Assembly: GCA_028023455.1 (NCBI GenBank)
Contig: JAQFVV010012424.1
Span: 1,162,001 to 1,226,000 of the forward strand
DNA from: Epiperipatus broadwayi
Lineage: Eukaryota; Onychophora; Udeonychophora; Euonychophora; Peripatidae
Direction of reading: 5' to 3'
DNA: 64,000 nt
The notes below the pieces were generated by a model. It saw only the letters and a program-made list of their open reading frames with translations. It had not been told where the DNA came from and made no database searches. Positions 36,898-46,173 of the stretch are shown here, in pieces (the first letter of the stretch is position 1; every line of letters begins with the position of its first letter). Made by a program: the position numbers and the translations under genes.

Positions 36898-37014
36898 TCT
36901 TGTTGGTGAGCAACCCATTCATATTCTTTTATTATATGAATAATCACCCTACAAGTTCTTCAAGAGGAATTAAAGGATCTTCTTTCAGTTATCAGAAAAC
37001 TCCTTTCTATAACC
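36898..37014 (-). mobile_element. RTE 5'-UTR fragment with internal deletion
   Basis: TTGGTGAGCAACCCATTCAT, then TATATGAATAATCAC, then CTTTCAGTTATCAGAAAACT and CCTTTCTATAACC, form the reverse complement of the RTE 5' UTR (28475-28660). About 80 bp is missing in the middle. It abuts the palindrome, which may have inserted into or deleted the rest of this copy. Confidence 0.65.
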
Positions 37015-37019
37015 ACTTC

Positions 37020-37730
37020 AGCATCTTATACATAACACTACAGATGCACATAATCCATGTTATGAAAATTATTATCAATATCAAAAGAATATCGATTGGG
37101 GATGAAGTAAGCCATAATTAAATTAACAATGTTTAGACTATTCCTAAAATAAAAGTAAACTTTATCAATAATAATTAATCTTAAACTAGATTAACTCAGA
37201 GAGAGAAAAAAGCGAATCTTCATTAAAAACATATTTCATCAAGAAAAAAAAGATATCTTAACAATATTGTTAGTAAAACAACATTAAATTTAAACATATA
37301 TAAAAATTATTTTGAACTTTTTACTATGAAGAAGTAGTAGGAAATTCATTATTTATCGCATATATTAGAGCAAAAAATTATTTATATATATACAGCTTGA
37401 GATAACGAATAGGCAAAACAATCAACTCATTATCCTAGTTATTAAATATCTTATTACTTAATGATATAACTATTATTCACAATTAACCCTAGATGCTATC
37501 GCGGATAGACTTATATATATATGTGAAGAAATATAACGCTGGATTTTATTGCACCTTTAATTTAATGCAAAGCTTATTTGAAATTCTAATCGCAATTATT
37601 ACTTGTTATATATACATATGTGTAAAAACTATTTGTCATTAAATATACTTATACACTGTGATGTCAAAAAAATATTTTTTTTAATACAAGCATATTTAAA
37701 AGATAACAAATTCTTCACAAAGTAGTGTCA
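37020..37730. other. AT-rich spacer
   Basis: No feature recognised. Confidence 0.4.
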
Positions 37731-37736
37731 CTGTTA

Positions 37737-38240
37737 AACAACTTGTGTAATCATGGGAAATGGTGATCATGTGATGTTTAGTGATTTAATACTATTCCTG
37801 CCGGTAGGATTATAGCAGCTATGGTTATTAAGGAGCCAAAGATATCAAAATGTATAGATACTGAACTGGGTTAGATGTATACGAGTATACAAGCAAATGA
37901 GCTTGGATTGAAAACATTATTATGTTTTCATTTGGACTCACAGCTTTATAGTTACCTAATAAGATAAAAGGTGACTGCTGGAGGTTTGCTTTAGATCATA
38001 AGATCTAGGCGCTGAGCACTCTGTTCCAAAGCTCCTTATTGATGAAAGCCACAAGTTAGAAGCCAGTCTGGGAATATTCAAGCAGGAAGTACTAGATAGG
38101 GATTTTGCGTACAAACCTTCTTGCATCCATTAATTACTATAATTTGCACTGGGTGGCACTAATTCAAAGGAGAATTTGTCATTATTTTAACAGCTTGTGT
38201 AAGCATAGGAAATGGTGATAATATGATGTTTAATGGTCAC
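37737..38240 (+). repeat. Repeat H subfamily 2, complete unit with direct terminal repeats
   Basis: The unit begins AACAACTTGTGTAATCATGG, then GAAATGGTGATCATGTGATG. It ends AACAGCTTGTGTAAGCATAG, then GAAATGGTGATAATATGATG. The termini are thus direct repeats of about 50 bp, roughly 450 bp apart. The order of internal blocks equals one arm of the 36-kb palindrome. A hammerhead-like motif at about 38032-38080 has UUGAUGA (first core C changed to U), GAAG, GUC and UGGGAAUAUU. Direct terminal repeats fit a unit derived from a tandem or circular template. Confidence 0.65.
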
Positions 38241-38464
38241 AAACTTATTTACGCATACACGAATACTAAAAACGCATAAATAATTGTCAACATTTGGGTC
38301 TTCTCTAATTTTTAATTTTGTTATATTCTAATATAACAAAATTACTCAATTTTTAAAACTATTTATAAATCTCCCCTCCAATGTTCATTTTGTTTCATTT
38401 TTTATATTTCTTTTAATACATGTTTGATCAGTCTTCTATCCTTAAGATCATGCCCTACTTTTCC

Positions 38465-38473
<9 letters not shown>
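38241..38473. other. AT-rich spacer leading into a (TA)n tract
   Basis: No feature recognised. TA runs at 38474-38498 and 38514-38533 border RTE copy 2. Confidence 0.4.
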
Positions 38474-38498
<25 letters not shown>

Positions 38499-38500
38499 TA

Positions 38501-38536
38501 GGCTGCAGAAAGGATATATATATATATATATATTAG
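38501..38536. repeat. Duplicated 5' tip of the RTE element
   Basis: GGCTGCAGAAAGG occurs at 38501-38513, followed by a TA run, then again at 38537 as the start of the full element. It is a duplicate of the first bases, consistent with template jumping or slippage on TA repeats at 5' integration. Confidence 0.65.
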
Positions 38537-41500
38537 GCTGCAGAAAGGAGTTTTGCTATTAACTGAAAGGAGACCCTTTGATTCCTCTTGGAGGCCTTAA
38601 AGGAACCGAGCAGGGCAAATTCCTAATGTCCACTCCATACGTTCTTGTCGTTGCAGCTGTTATTACTATGTGATTATTCATATAGTATACGAACATGGAT
38701 GGGCTGCTCACCAACATGCATTAGCCAGTGTGGTGAGTTTATTGGCTTTTTACCTCTGAGTTTAAGATCAAGAAACACCATGGTCTTTCTTCTCAGTGCC
38801 TGATAAGGCTGAATGAATGCGTGTGTAAATGATAAATATTTTCCCAATACATATATACAATTATGACAGACAAAAATAAAGCATGGCCCTTATTCCCAGG
38901 AGGCTGTAAAGTCACCAACCAAGGCAGCGGTTGGTGGCCAAAGGCGGAGGGTGCTAAGAATCCCCTGATTGCGGACCCAGGCTGCCATTTGATGATGACT
39001 TTTTATTTAGGTACTTACAACTGCAGATCACTTTCAAGTAAAGGAAGATTGCAAGAATTAGAAGAAGAACTCACTTATATTAAATGGGACATTATTGGAC
39101 TTTGTGAAGTTAGAAGAAAAGGTGAAGAGACAATTGATTTAAAAAGTGGACATATACTCTATTATAAAGGTACAAATATTGGAAATACAAGTGGAGTAGG
39201 ATTCATTATAAATAAAAAGTGGAAGAACAATATTGTGGAGATTGATGGTGTATCGGACAGAGTGGCAAGATTAGTTATACAACTTAATAGAAGATACCAA
39301 ATGCAGATAATTCAGGTTTATGCCCCAACAAGTTCTCATAGTGATGAAGTAGTAGAAGATTTTTATATGGATGTACAAAAGGCTTTTGATCAGAGTAAAC
39401 ACCATTTTAAAATTGCTATGGGAGACTTTAATGCTAGAATTGGTAAAAAAATGAAAGATGAAAGTGCTGTGGGTAATTTTGGTTATGGTAATAGAAATGA
39501 GAGAGGACATAGACTTGTGGAGTTTGCAGAAAAAGAAAAACTTTATATTATGAATTCTTTTTTTGAGAAAAATGTTAAAAGGAAATGGACATGGAAGCAT
39601 CCAAATGAAGGTACAGCAGAATTGGATTATATTTTGACTAACAGGAAATACATATTTCAAGATTGTAATGTTCTTAATAAATTTAACACAGGAAGTGATC
39701 ATCGATTAGTAAGGTGTAAGATACGTGTTAATGTAAAACTAGAGAGACAAACATTATTAAGAAAAACAATATTTACAGATTATATTCCTAATCTTCCGAA
39801 ACATTCTAATGAATTTAAATTAGAACTTACAAATCGGTTTCAAGTATTAGTAGATTTTGAACATGATTCAGATTTGAATGAAATTAATATGAAAATAACT
39901 GATACACTTTTGAAAACTGCAACAAAGATAGTTGGTAGAAAGAAACAGCAATTGACCAATAAAATTTCTACTGAGACTAGAGAATTTATGAAGAAAAGAA
40001 GGAATATGAAGATATACAAAAATGATGCATTAAAAAGAATTGAATATCTCGAATTTTGTAAAATGGTGTGGAAAATAATTGAAAATGATATAAGAAAGTA
40101 TAACTGTGAACTAGCAAGGAAAGCTGTAGAAGAAAATAAAAGTCTTAAGAATGTAAAACAACATTTTGGTATTGGTAGGAAATTTATATCTGCAATAAGA
40201 AAAAAAGATGGAATTATTACTAAAAGGAGAGATGACATCATGAAATTGGTAGAAGGTTTTTATCAAGAATTATATAGTAATAAAGAACAAGTACCTCCTA
40301 TATCTATTACATCTTCCAAATTGCCCAGAATTTTAAATGAAGAAGTGAGACATGCAATTAAATGTATGAAGAAAGGAAAGGCTCCAGGTAATGATGGAAT
40401 TATAATTGATATATTAAAAGAAGAAGGTGAAGAAATAGAATTTTTTTTAGCAAAGTTATATACCAAATGTCTAAATGATAAAGATGTACCGGATGATTGG
40501 AAGAATGCAGTAATAATATTAATATTTAAAAAAGGTGATAAAGAAGATATTAGAAATTACAGACCTATCAGCCTTTTATCAGTTTTATATAAAATTTTTA
40601 CCAAGATAATTACAACTCGTCTACAGAGAACATTGGATTTCCACCAACCAAGAGAACAAGCCAGATTTAAAAGTGGTTTTAGTACAGTAGATCATATCCA
40701 GGTATTGAGAGAAGTTATAGAAAGGACAAATGAATATGAGTTGCCATTATGCTTAGGATTTGTAGATTATGAAAAGGCATTTGATTCTATAAACATTTGT
40801 TCAGTGATTAAAGCATTTGATCATCAAGGTATAGATCCAGGATATTGTCATATTTTAAAGAATATTTATAAAAATGCAACAGCAACAATTAGATTACATA
40901 ATGACACTGGGAAAGTCAACATTGAGAAAGGTGTAAGACAAGGTGACTCCATATCTCCAAAACTTTTTACAGCAGTGCTGCATGAAGTATTTTGTGGATT
41001 AAAATGGGAAACTAAAGGAGTAAAAGTAAATGGTGATTATTTAAGTCATTTAGATTTCACAGATGATGTAGTTGTTTTTGCAAATAATGCTTCAGATCTG
41101 CAGGAAATGTTGCAGGAATTATCAGATGAAAGTAGGAAAGTAGGACTAAAGATAAATGTTAAAAAGACTAAAGTAATGTTTAATCGATTTGCTCAAAATA
41201 TGAAAATAAAGATTGATTATGATGAATTAGAAGAAGTTAACAGTTACAAATACCTTGGTCAGATTATTAATACAGATGGAAACATAATGGAGGAAATTAA
41301 TCATAGAATTAAACTTGGTTGGAGTGCTTTTGGTAGAAATAACTTGATACTAAAAGGAAATATGCCTATGTGTTTGAAAAGGAAGGTTTTTAACAAATAT
41401 GTTTTACCAGTTCTTACTTATGAATCTGAGACTTGGACACTTAATAGAAGAGCAATTCAGAGACTTCAGACCACTCAAAGAAGTATGGAGAGATGTATGT

Positions 41501-41835
41501 TGGGAGTAACAAGAAGAGATCGTAAACGCAATGTATGGGTAAGAGAACAAACAGGTGTTACTGACCTCATTGAAAAAATTAAAAGATTGAAGTGGAGTTG
41601 GGCTGGACATATTGTTAGAAGAGATGATAATAGATGGACAATTGAAATTTTAAATGGGAGTCCAAGAGATTGTAAAAGACCCAGAAAGAGACCACATGTG
41701 AGATGGATGGATGAAATAAGAAAGTGTGCAGGGGTGATGTGGAGTAGAGAAGCTAAAGATCGGAAAAGATGGATTAAACTTGGAGAGACCTTCATCCTGC
41801 AGTGGATTGATAGTGGTTGATAATGATGATGATGA
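38537..41835 (+). mobile_element. RTE-clade LINE, copy 2, full length
   Basis: About 3.3 kb from GGCTGCAGAAAGGAG to the (GAT)n tail, with the same structure as copy 1. The 5' flank is a TA microsatellite, and no clean target-site duplication could be defined. It carries an uninterrupted frame. Confidence 0.92.
38863..41820 (+). CDS. RTE endonuclease-reverse transcriptase, 985 aa
   Basis: Single intact frame. N-terminal apurinic-type endonuclease: Asn53 (TYNCRS), Glu82 (LCEVRR), Tyr153 (VYAPTSS), Asp188/Asn190 (GDFNARIG), Asp255 (ELDYIL) and Ser278-Asp279-His280 (GSDHRLV). It would nick the target for target-primed reverse transcription. Reverse transcriptase: KAPGNDG 506-512, RPISLL 567-572, DYEKAFDS 635-642 with catalytic Asp635, RQGDSISP 692-699, and motif C as FTDD 732-735. 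The C-terminal region has TQRSMERCMLGVTRRDR, AGHIVRRDDNRW and HVRWMDEIRKCAG, usual in RTE. Oddities: motif C is FTDD where copy 1 has FADD, and QARFKSG (599-605) has Arg601 where copy 1 has Gly. Both changes fall at conserved positions, so the open frame may encode a weak or dead enzyme. The start Met is shared with copy 1. Confidence 0.93.
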   Translation: MTDKNKAWPLFPGGCKVTNQGSGWWPKAEGAKNPLIADPGCHLMMTFYLGTYNCRSLSSKGRLQELEEELTYIKWDIIGLCEVRRKGEETIDLKSGHILYYKGTNIGNTSGVGFIINKKWKNNIVEIDGVSDRVARLVIQLNRRYQMQIIQVYAPTSSHSDEVVEDFYMDVQKAFDQSKHHFKIAMGDFNARIGKKMKDESAVGNFGYGNRNERGHRLVEFAEKEKLYIMNSFFEKNVKRKWTWKHPNEGTAELDYILTNRKYIFQDCNVLNKFNTGSDHRLVRCKIRVNVKLERQTLLRKTIFTDYIPNLPKHSNEFKLELTNRFQVLVDFEHDSDLNEINMKITDTLLKTATKIVGRKKQQLTNKISTETREFMKKRRNMKIYKNDALKRIEYLEFCKMVWKIIENDIRKYNCELARKAVEENKSLKNVKQHFGIGRKFISAIRKKDGIITKRRDDIMKLVEGFYQELYSNKEQVPPISITSSKLPRILNEEVRHAIKCMKKGKAPGNDGIIIDILKEEGEEIEFFLAKLYTKCLNDKDVPDDWKNAVIILIFKKGDKEDIRNYRPISLLSVLYKIFTKIITTRLQRTLDFHQPREQARFKSGFSTVDHIQVLREVIERTNEYELPLCLGFVDYEKAFDSINICSVIKAFDHQGIDPGYCHILKNIYKNATATIRLHNDTGKVNIEKGVRQGDSISPKLFTAVLHEVFCGLKWETKGVKVNGDYLSHLDFTDDVVVFANNASDLQEMLQELSDESRKVGLKINVKKTKVMFNRFAQNMKIKIDYDELEEVNSYKYLGQIINTDGNIMEEINHRIKLGWSAFGRNNLILKGNMPMCLKRKVFNKYVLPVLTYESETWTLNRRAIQRLQTTQRSMERCMLGVTRRDRKRNVWVREQTGVTDLIEKIKRLKWSWAGHIVRRDDNRWTIEILNGSPRDCKRPRKRPHVRWMDEIRKCAGVMWSREAKDRKRWIKLGETFILQWIDSG

Positions 41836-41839
41836 CTCC

Positions 41840-42795
41840 TTTTTATTTATTATTTGTATTTAATTTATATATATACATATATTTATACTCCTTTTCATTT
41901 ATTGTTTGTAATATCTAAATATTTTTACCTGCATATATTCAATTAATTTTTTATATGCATCCCCCAAACTTACATTTTACAACTATTCCCTATTTCTCTC
42001 TCTCTTTTTAAATAAAATTCTCTTACAAACAAATATTTAAGTAATTTATAAAATAGTATGAGTGGTTGAATGGCTTCTACTTACTTTATTTGAGAACCAT
42101 TAAAGAAATTTATTTATTGTGTTTGAAGGTAATAAAGCTTTTCGACTTTTATTTTAAAAAAAAAAAATGAGTTGGCAACAAAATTGAATTTTAATATAAA
42201 AACAAAATGTAATTAATCATTCATATTAAATTATTGATCGCTAATTTCGAAACATTAAAATTTCATGTAGATATAAATTAATTATTAAAAAGATAGAAAC
42301 AAAAACGAATTCTTATATATATATATATCAGTAATATGATTAAAATAAAATAAAAAGTTTATTGTAATTGTAACAAAAAAAAAAAGGTAGAATATGTTAA
42401 TGGTTAATGTTTTTTTTTAGGATAAAAAAAATTACATTAAAAGAAGATGAGGAATTAAAATGTCAGATATAAATGTGAGGTATAGTATTGTAGATCTTTG
42501 AAAATTATAGGTAGCAAAGAGAAGAAATGAAGGCTTACTGAAGGGAAATAAACAAGTTTAAGTGGTAGAAAAATAAATATATAATGAATGATAGAGATGA
42601 CTACAAACATTCAGTTCACGAGTAATGCATAAAAATACAAAAAAGGTACATCAAAATAGAAGAAAATTGTAATTAATAGATATAAGACAACAACAAATAA
42701 AGTAAAATAAAAATCAATAAAGAAATGTCATTATCAATATAAAGACAATAGATACTAAATAAAAAAAGGAAGAGTGAATTGAAAATATTTACAGA
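41840..42795. other. AT-rich spacer
   Basis: No feature recognised; short TA and A runs only. Confidence 0.4.
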
Positions 42796-42799
42796 GATT

Positions 42800-43150
42800 T
42801 AAAACACTCTGCTAAAACAGTAGCAAAATTCCTCTCTCCAGTAGTGCCACCTAGTGCAAGGGTTGGTTTCAGATTTGCATGACTATTCAGACAAATTAGC
42901 TTGGATTGAAAACAGTGTGTTCCTCAATTTGGGCTGATAGCTTTATAATTAAGCAAAAAGTTAAAAGGTGAGGGTTGAAGAAGAGATGTATTAATTCCAA
43001 AGATCCAAGTGTATTGCTCCCAGATTCAAGATTCTTCACTGATGAAAGCCATAAGCTAGAAACTAGTTTGGAAATATTAGATGGGTAAGAACCATTTAGC
43101 ATCTATTGATTATGAAAGATTACACTAGGTGATACTACTGTGAGAATTTT
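42800..43150 (+). repeat. Repeat H subfamily 2, copy in plus orientation
   Basis: Recognisable blocks: AGTAGTGCCACCTAGTGCAA, TTAGCTTGGATTGAAAACA, AAAAGGTGAGGGTTG, the hammerhead-like motif and CATCTATTGATTATG. Terminal ACATCACATG blocks are lost or diverged. Confidence 0.6.
43032..43075 (+). ncRNA. Hammerhead ribozyme-like motif
   Basis: Core CUGAUGA at 43039-43045, GAAA at 43059-43062 and a GUU cleavage-site triplet at 43066-43068. Helix III is A-U, C-G with a UA loop. Helix II is AGC/GCU with loop CAUAA and an A-A mismatch at the closing position. Helix I UCUUCA pairs with UGGAAA except at one position. The fourth pair is U-A here but C-G in the consensus of other copies, a compensatory change. 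Confidence 0.42.
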
Positions 43151-43154
43151 TTTT

Positions 43155-43615
43155 TTTGCTAATGATTTAATATTTGTAGAACCAACTTCAATTGCATACT
43201 ACGGCATGGTAGTTACTTTTATAAGATGTTAAAAGTAAAAAATTGCTAAGCCAGTTTGCCAATGTATAATGATCTTTCTCATAGTCATGTGTAGGTATAG
43301 TACTGTGTTGTAGCTATGCTATTAAATTGTTATTTTGTATTTTATCAAAGCACTAATTGGCACTAGAGCAATAAATGATTAAAGCAAGTTATATATCATA
43401 TGTGCACAAAAGTGAATGAAATTACAATAGTAATAAAATAACATCTTTAAAACTTCTTTGAATATCTATCATTATTGAAATGAATTTAGAATTAATTTAT
43501 TATTAATGAAAAAAGTGGAGAGGGATAATCAGACATGGTTCCATAACATCAAAAGAAAATGATAATAACTACTCGTTCTTATTGCATTGCCAAATGTATA
43601 CCTTATAATAGTAAA
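43155..43615. other. AT-rich spacer
   Basis: No feature recognised. Confidence 0.4.
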
Positions 43616-43618
43616 TTG

Positions 43619-43924
43619 TCCATTCACCTTATTACTGTTACATAATGCTTTATTTACCACTCTTTTTTACAGTTTACAATTTCAATTGCCCCAGAAATCT
43701 TCTTCAGAACTTTATATCTCCTAGTACTGTTACACAATGCTTTATTTACCATTCTTTTTTACAGTTTACAGTTTCAATTGCCTCAGCAATCTTTTTCAGA
43801 ACTTTATATCTCCTAGCAGTTAAGGCTAAGAGATATAAAATTCTGAAGAAGATTGCTGGGCCAATTGAAACTGTAAAAAAAAGTGGTAAATAAAGCATTG
43901 TGTAACAGTAGTAAAGTGAATGGA
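43619..43924. repeat. Foldback repeat with one duplicated arm
   Basis: Ends are TCCATTCACCTTATTACTGT and its near complement at 43902-43924. The left arm (TTACTGTTACATAATGCTTT ... TTTATATCTCCTAG) is present twice in tandem, 43631-43724 and 43726-43818. The right side carries a single inverted copy (43828-43910). The open frame through it (43645-43893) reflects the repeat, not a gene. Confidence 0.75.
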
Positions 43925-43929
43925 CTAAT

Positions 43930-44880
43930 TAGTGTTATATGGTAAAATAAAATGATCAAAATATGAAAAAAAAGTAATAAGTAAAAGATTGATTTAAACT
44001 CAAATGCTGAAATTATTGTCTTGAAAAAAAAAATAAAAACACATCAATAAAAATAAATTGTCAATTTTTTTTTTTAATGTTAAAAACATATAAAAATACT
44101 AAATTAAAAGAAATCAACAAATAATTACCAAAAAAACTAAGGTAACTCAGTTATTGAATTGTAATAAATTAAAAGGAATATTAAAACCTCTTCCTACAAA
44201 TAAACAACATTGATAATATTTAATAAAATCTTAATGATCTGAATTATTGAGAACATTAAGCTATATTATATATTATGAATGTTTTTTTCATGTATGAAGC
44301 GATCTTATTGCCTTTAATTTGAGGTAATTACTAATACAATAAACATTGATTAATTAAAAAAACCAATAGGGAAGCTGATTAAAAAATTAAAGTGAGGTAA
44401 AACAAGAAGGCAAGATAGATTGCTTGTATCAAGATAAGGGTAAATACTATTTTTTTAAAAAAAAAAATTAAATTAATTAATTCATAATTTTAATATTTTT
44501 TGAGCAGAGGTATTAGTAATTAAAATGCTGTCATGAGATATTCCAAGTTAAGCATCCTAGCAAAAGCCAACTCTTTAATCAAAGATGTCTAGAAATTTGT
44601 GTAAGTATCATTAGTTTTTAGAGTAATGATATTTTTGCTAATCAAAAGCTACAACTTTAATAATGAATATCTAGATGAGTTTCACACTTGAGTTTGTGAT
44701 AGATTTTTTGAGTATATGAATGTAGTTTGAAAATCAACCTTAATAAAAGCAAACTATGGATATAGAATGCAGGGAAAAAGCACTCAACAAGATTTCCAAA
44801 GTATATAAACTTCCAATTAAAAAGTATATCAAGAAGGGTGAAATAAAATCCATAGTAATCAGAAGAAAAGAAAATATATA
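43930..44880. other. AT-rich spacer
   Basis: A minus-strand frame at 44657-44899 is hydrophobic and motif-free; not called. Confidence 0.4.
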
Positions 44881-44928
44881 CTAAAATCAAACTAAGCATT
44901 TATTTTATAACGTCTTGCGTGCGATTAT

Positions 44929-45272
44929 AATTACGATAGAATGACAGCCTGTTAAGCTAAATTGCGCAGACGCTGTGAGAATGTTGTTAATAAATGAATA
45001 CCTACGAACAACCACATGATATAGTATTTATATAAGAGTAAAAGGGATTCCTTTTACTCTTATATAAATACTATATCATGTGGTTGTTTGTAGGTATTCA
45101 TTCCTTTTACTCTTATATAAATACTATATCATGTGGTTGTTCGCAGGTATTCATTCCTTTTACTCTTATATAAATACTATATCATGTGGTTGTTCGTAGG
45201 TATTCATTTATTAACAACATTCTCACAGCGTCTGCGCAATTTAGCTTAACAGGCTGTCATTCTATCGTAATT
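44929..45272. repeat. Palindrome with a triplicated 53-bp arm segment
   Basis: The left arm 44929-45045 starts AATTACGATAGAATGACAGC. The outer half is complementary to 45207-45272, which ends GCTGTCATTCTATCGTAATT. The inner half (CCTACGAACAACCACATGAT to AGAGTAAAAGG) has three complementary copies in exact 53-bp tandem: 45048, 45101 and 45154. A direct repeat TAAAATCAAACTA flanks at 44882-44894 and 45272-45284, possibly a target-site duplication, although the left one lies 34 bp outside the arm. Identity between arms is very high, indicating a recent event. Confidence 0.85.
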
Positions 45273-45289
45273 AAAATCAAACTAGTATA

Positions 45290-45680
45290 TTAAAATCTCT
45301 TATTAAAATAAATTGGAATATTATTGCATTTGCTCTTTTGTTTTTTAAGAAATGATACTTGGATATATATATATATAAGTGGATGACTTGTGTGATCAAG
45401 TCAAAACATTGGTATATCAATATTTAAATTTTTTAACATGGATGAACTTGCAAAATATGTCTTTTATATATGCAACCTATAAAAATCTTCATATCAACAC
45501 ACACACACACACATATATATATGCAGTAATTTGTGATATTAGATTAGTACATTTCATGTTTAATTTATTATAAATTGCAAATAAATTGTTTTTATTATAT
45601 GATCCTTATGTAACCATTGAGTAGAAATAGTTTTTTAACTGAAGTACTAACATAGCCTTAACCTAATCTGCTTATATATA
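45290..45680. other. AT-rich spacer with CA/TA runs
   Basis: Short (TA)n and (CA)n runs near 45364 and 45500. No gene recognised. Confidence 0.4.
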
Positions 45681-45683
45681 TAT

Positions 45684-46082
45684 ATAATTAAAACCTAGTC
45701 ATCACTTACGTAGACAATCCCAATATCAATAACAATCAACAATTTTATACGGATGTCAAGGCAACTTTCTTTTTAACAATAAAGATGGAATATGGAAATA
45801 TTTAATGTATGGAGTTATCCATTTATAATTATTTAATTTAAACACCTAACTTAAAACAGTAGCTAATGAAAATCAACTGCACCAGGCCAAGAGTTAAAGA
45901 AAAACTGACAGACTTCATCGAATTCAAAGAGAGGATCCAAAAGAATGCAATCAAGCCTGTCAATTTTTTTTATCTCTTGGTCTGGGACAGCTGGTTTTCA
46001 TTAACTACTGTTCTGAGTTAAATACTTTGTAATTAAATAATTATAAATGAATAACTCCACATATTAAACATTCCCATCTAAA
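45684..46082. repeat. Repeat B left end plus internal palindrome
   Basis: 45684-45780 matches the repeat B end (CAATCCCAATATCAATAACA, then ATCAACAA; GTCAAGGCAAC). It is followed by an inverted repeat: 45788-45910 (TGTATGGAGTTATCCATTTA) against 45955-46078 (TAAATGAATAACTCCACATA). The right repeat B end is absent, and a long (TA)n tract begins where it should lie. Confidence 0.6.
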
Positions 46083-46085
46083 ACA

Positions 46086-46086
<1 letters not shown>

Positions 46087-46168
<82 letters not shown>
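46087..46168. repeat. (TA)n microsatellite, about 80 bp
   Basis: Uninterrupted TA dinucleotides. Confidence 0.95.

Positions 46169-46169
<1 letters not shown>

Positions 46170-46173
<4 letters not shown>

Noticed and set aside
43645-43893. 82-codon frame
   Set aside because: Its internal peptide repetition follows the tandem arm duplication of a foldback repeat.
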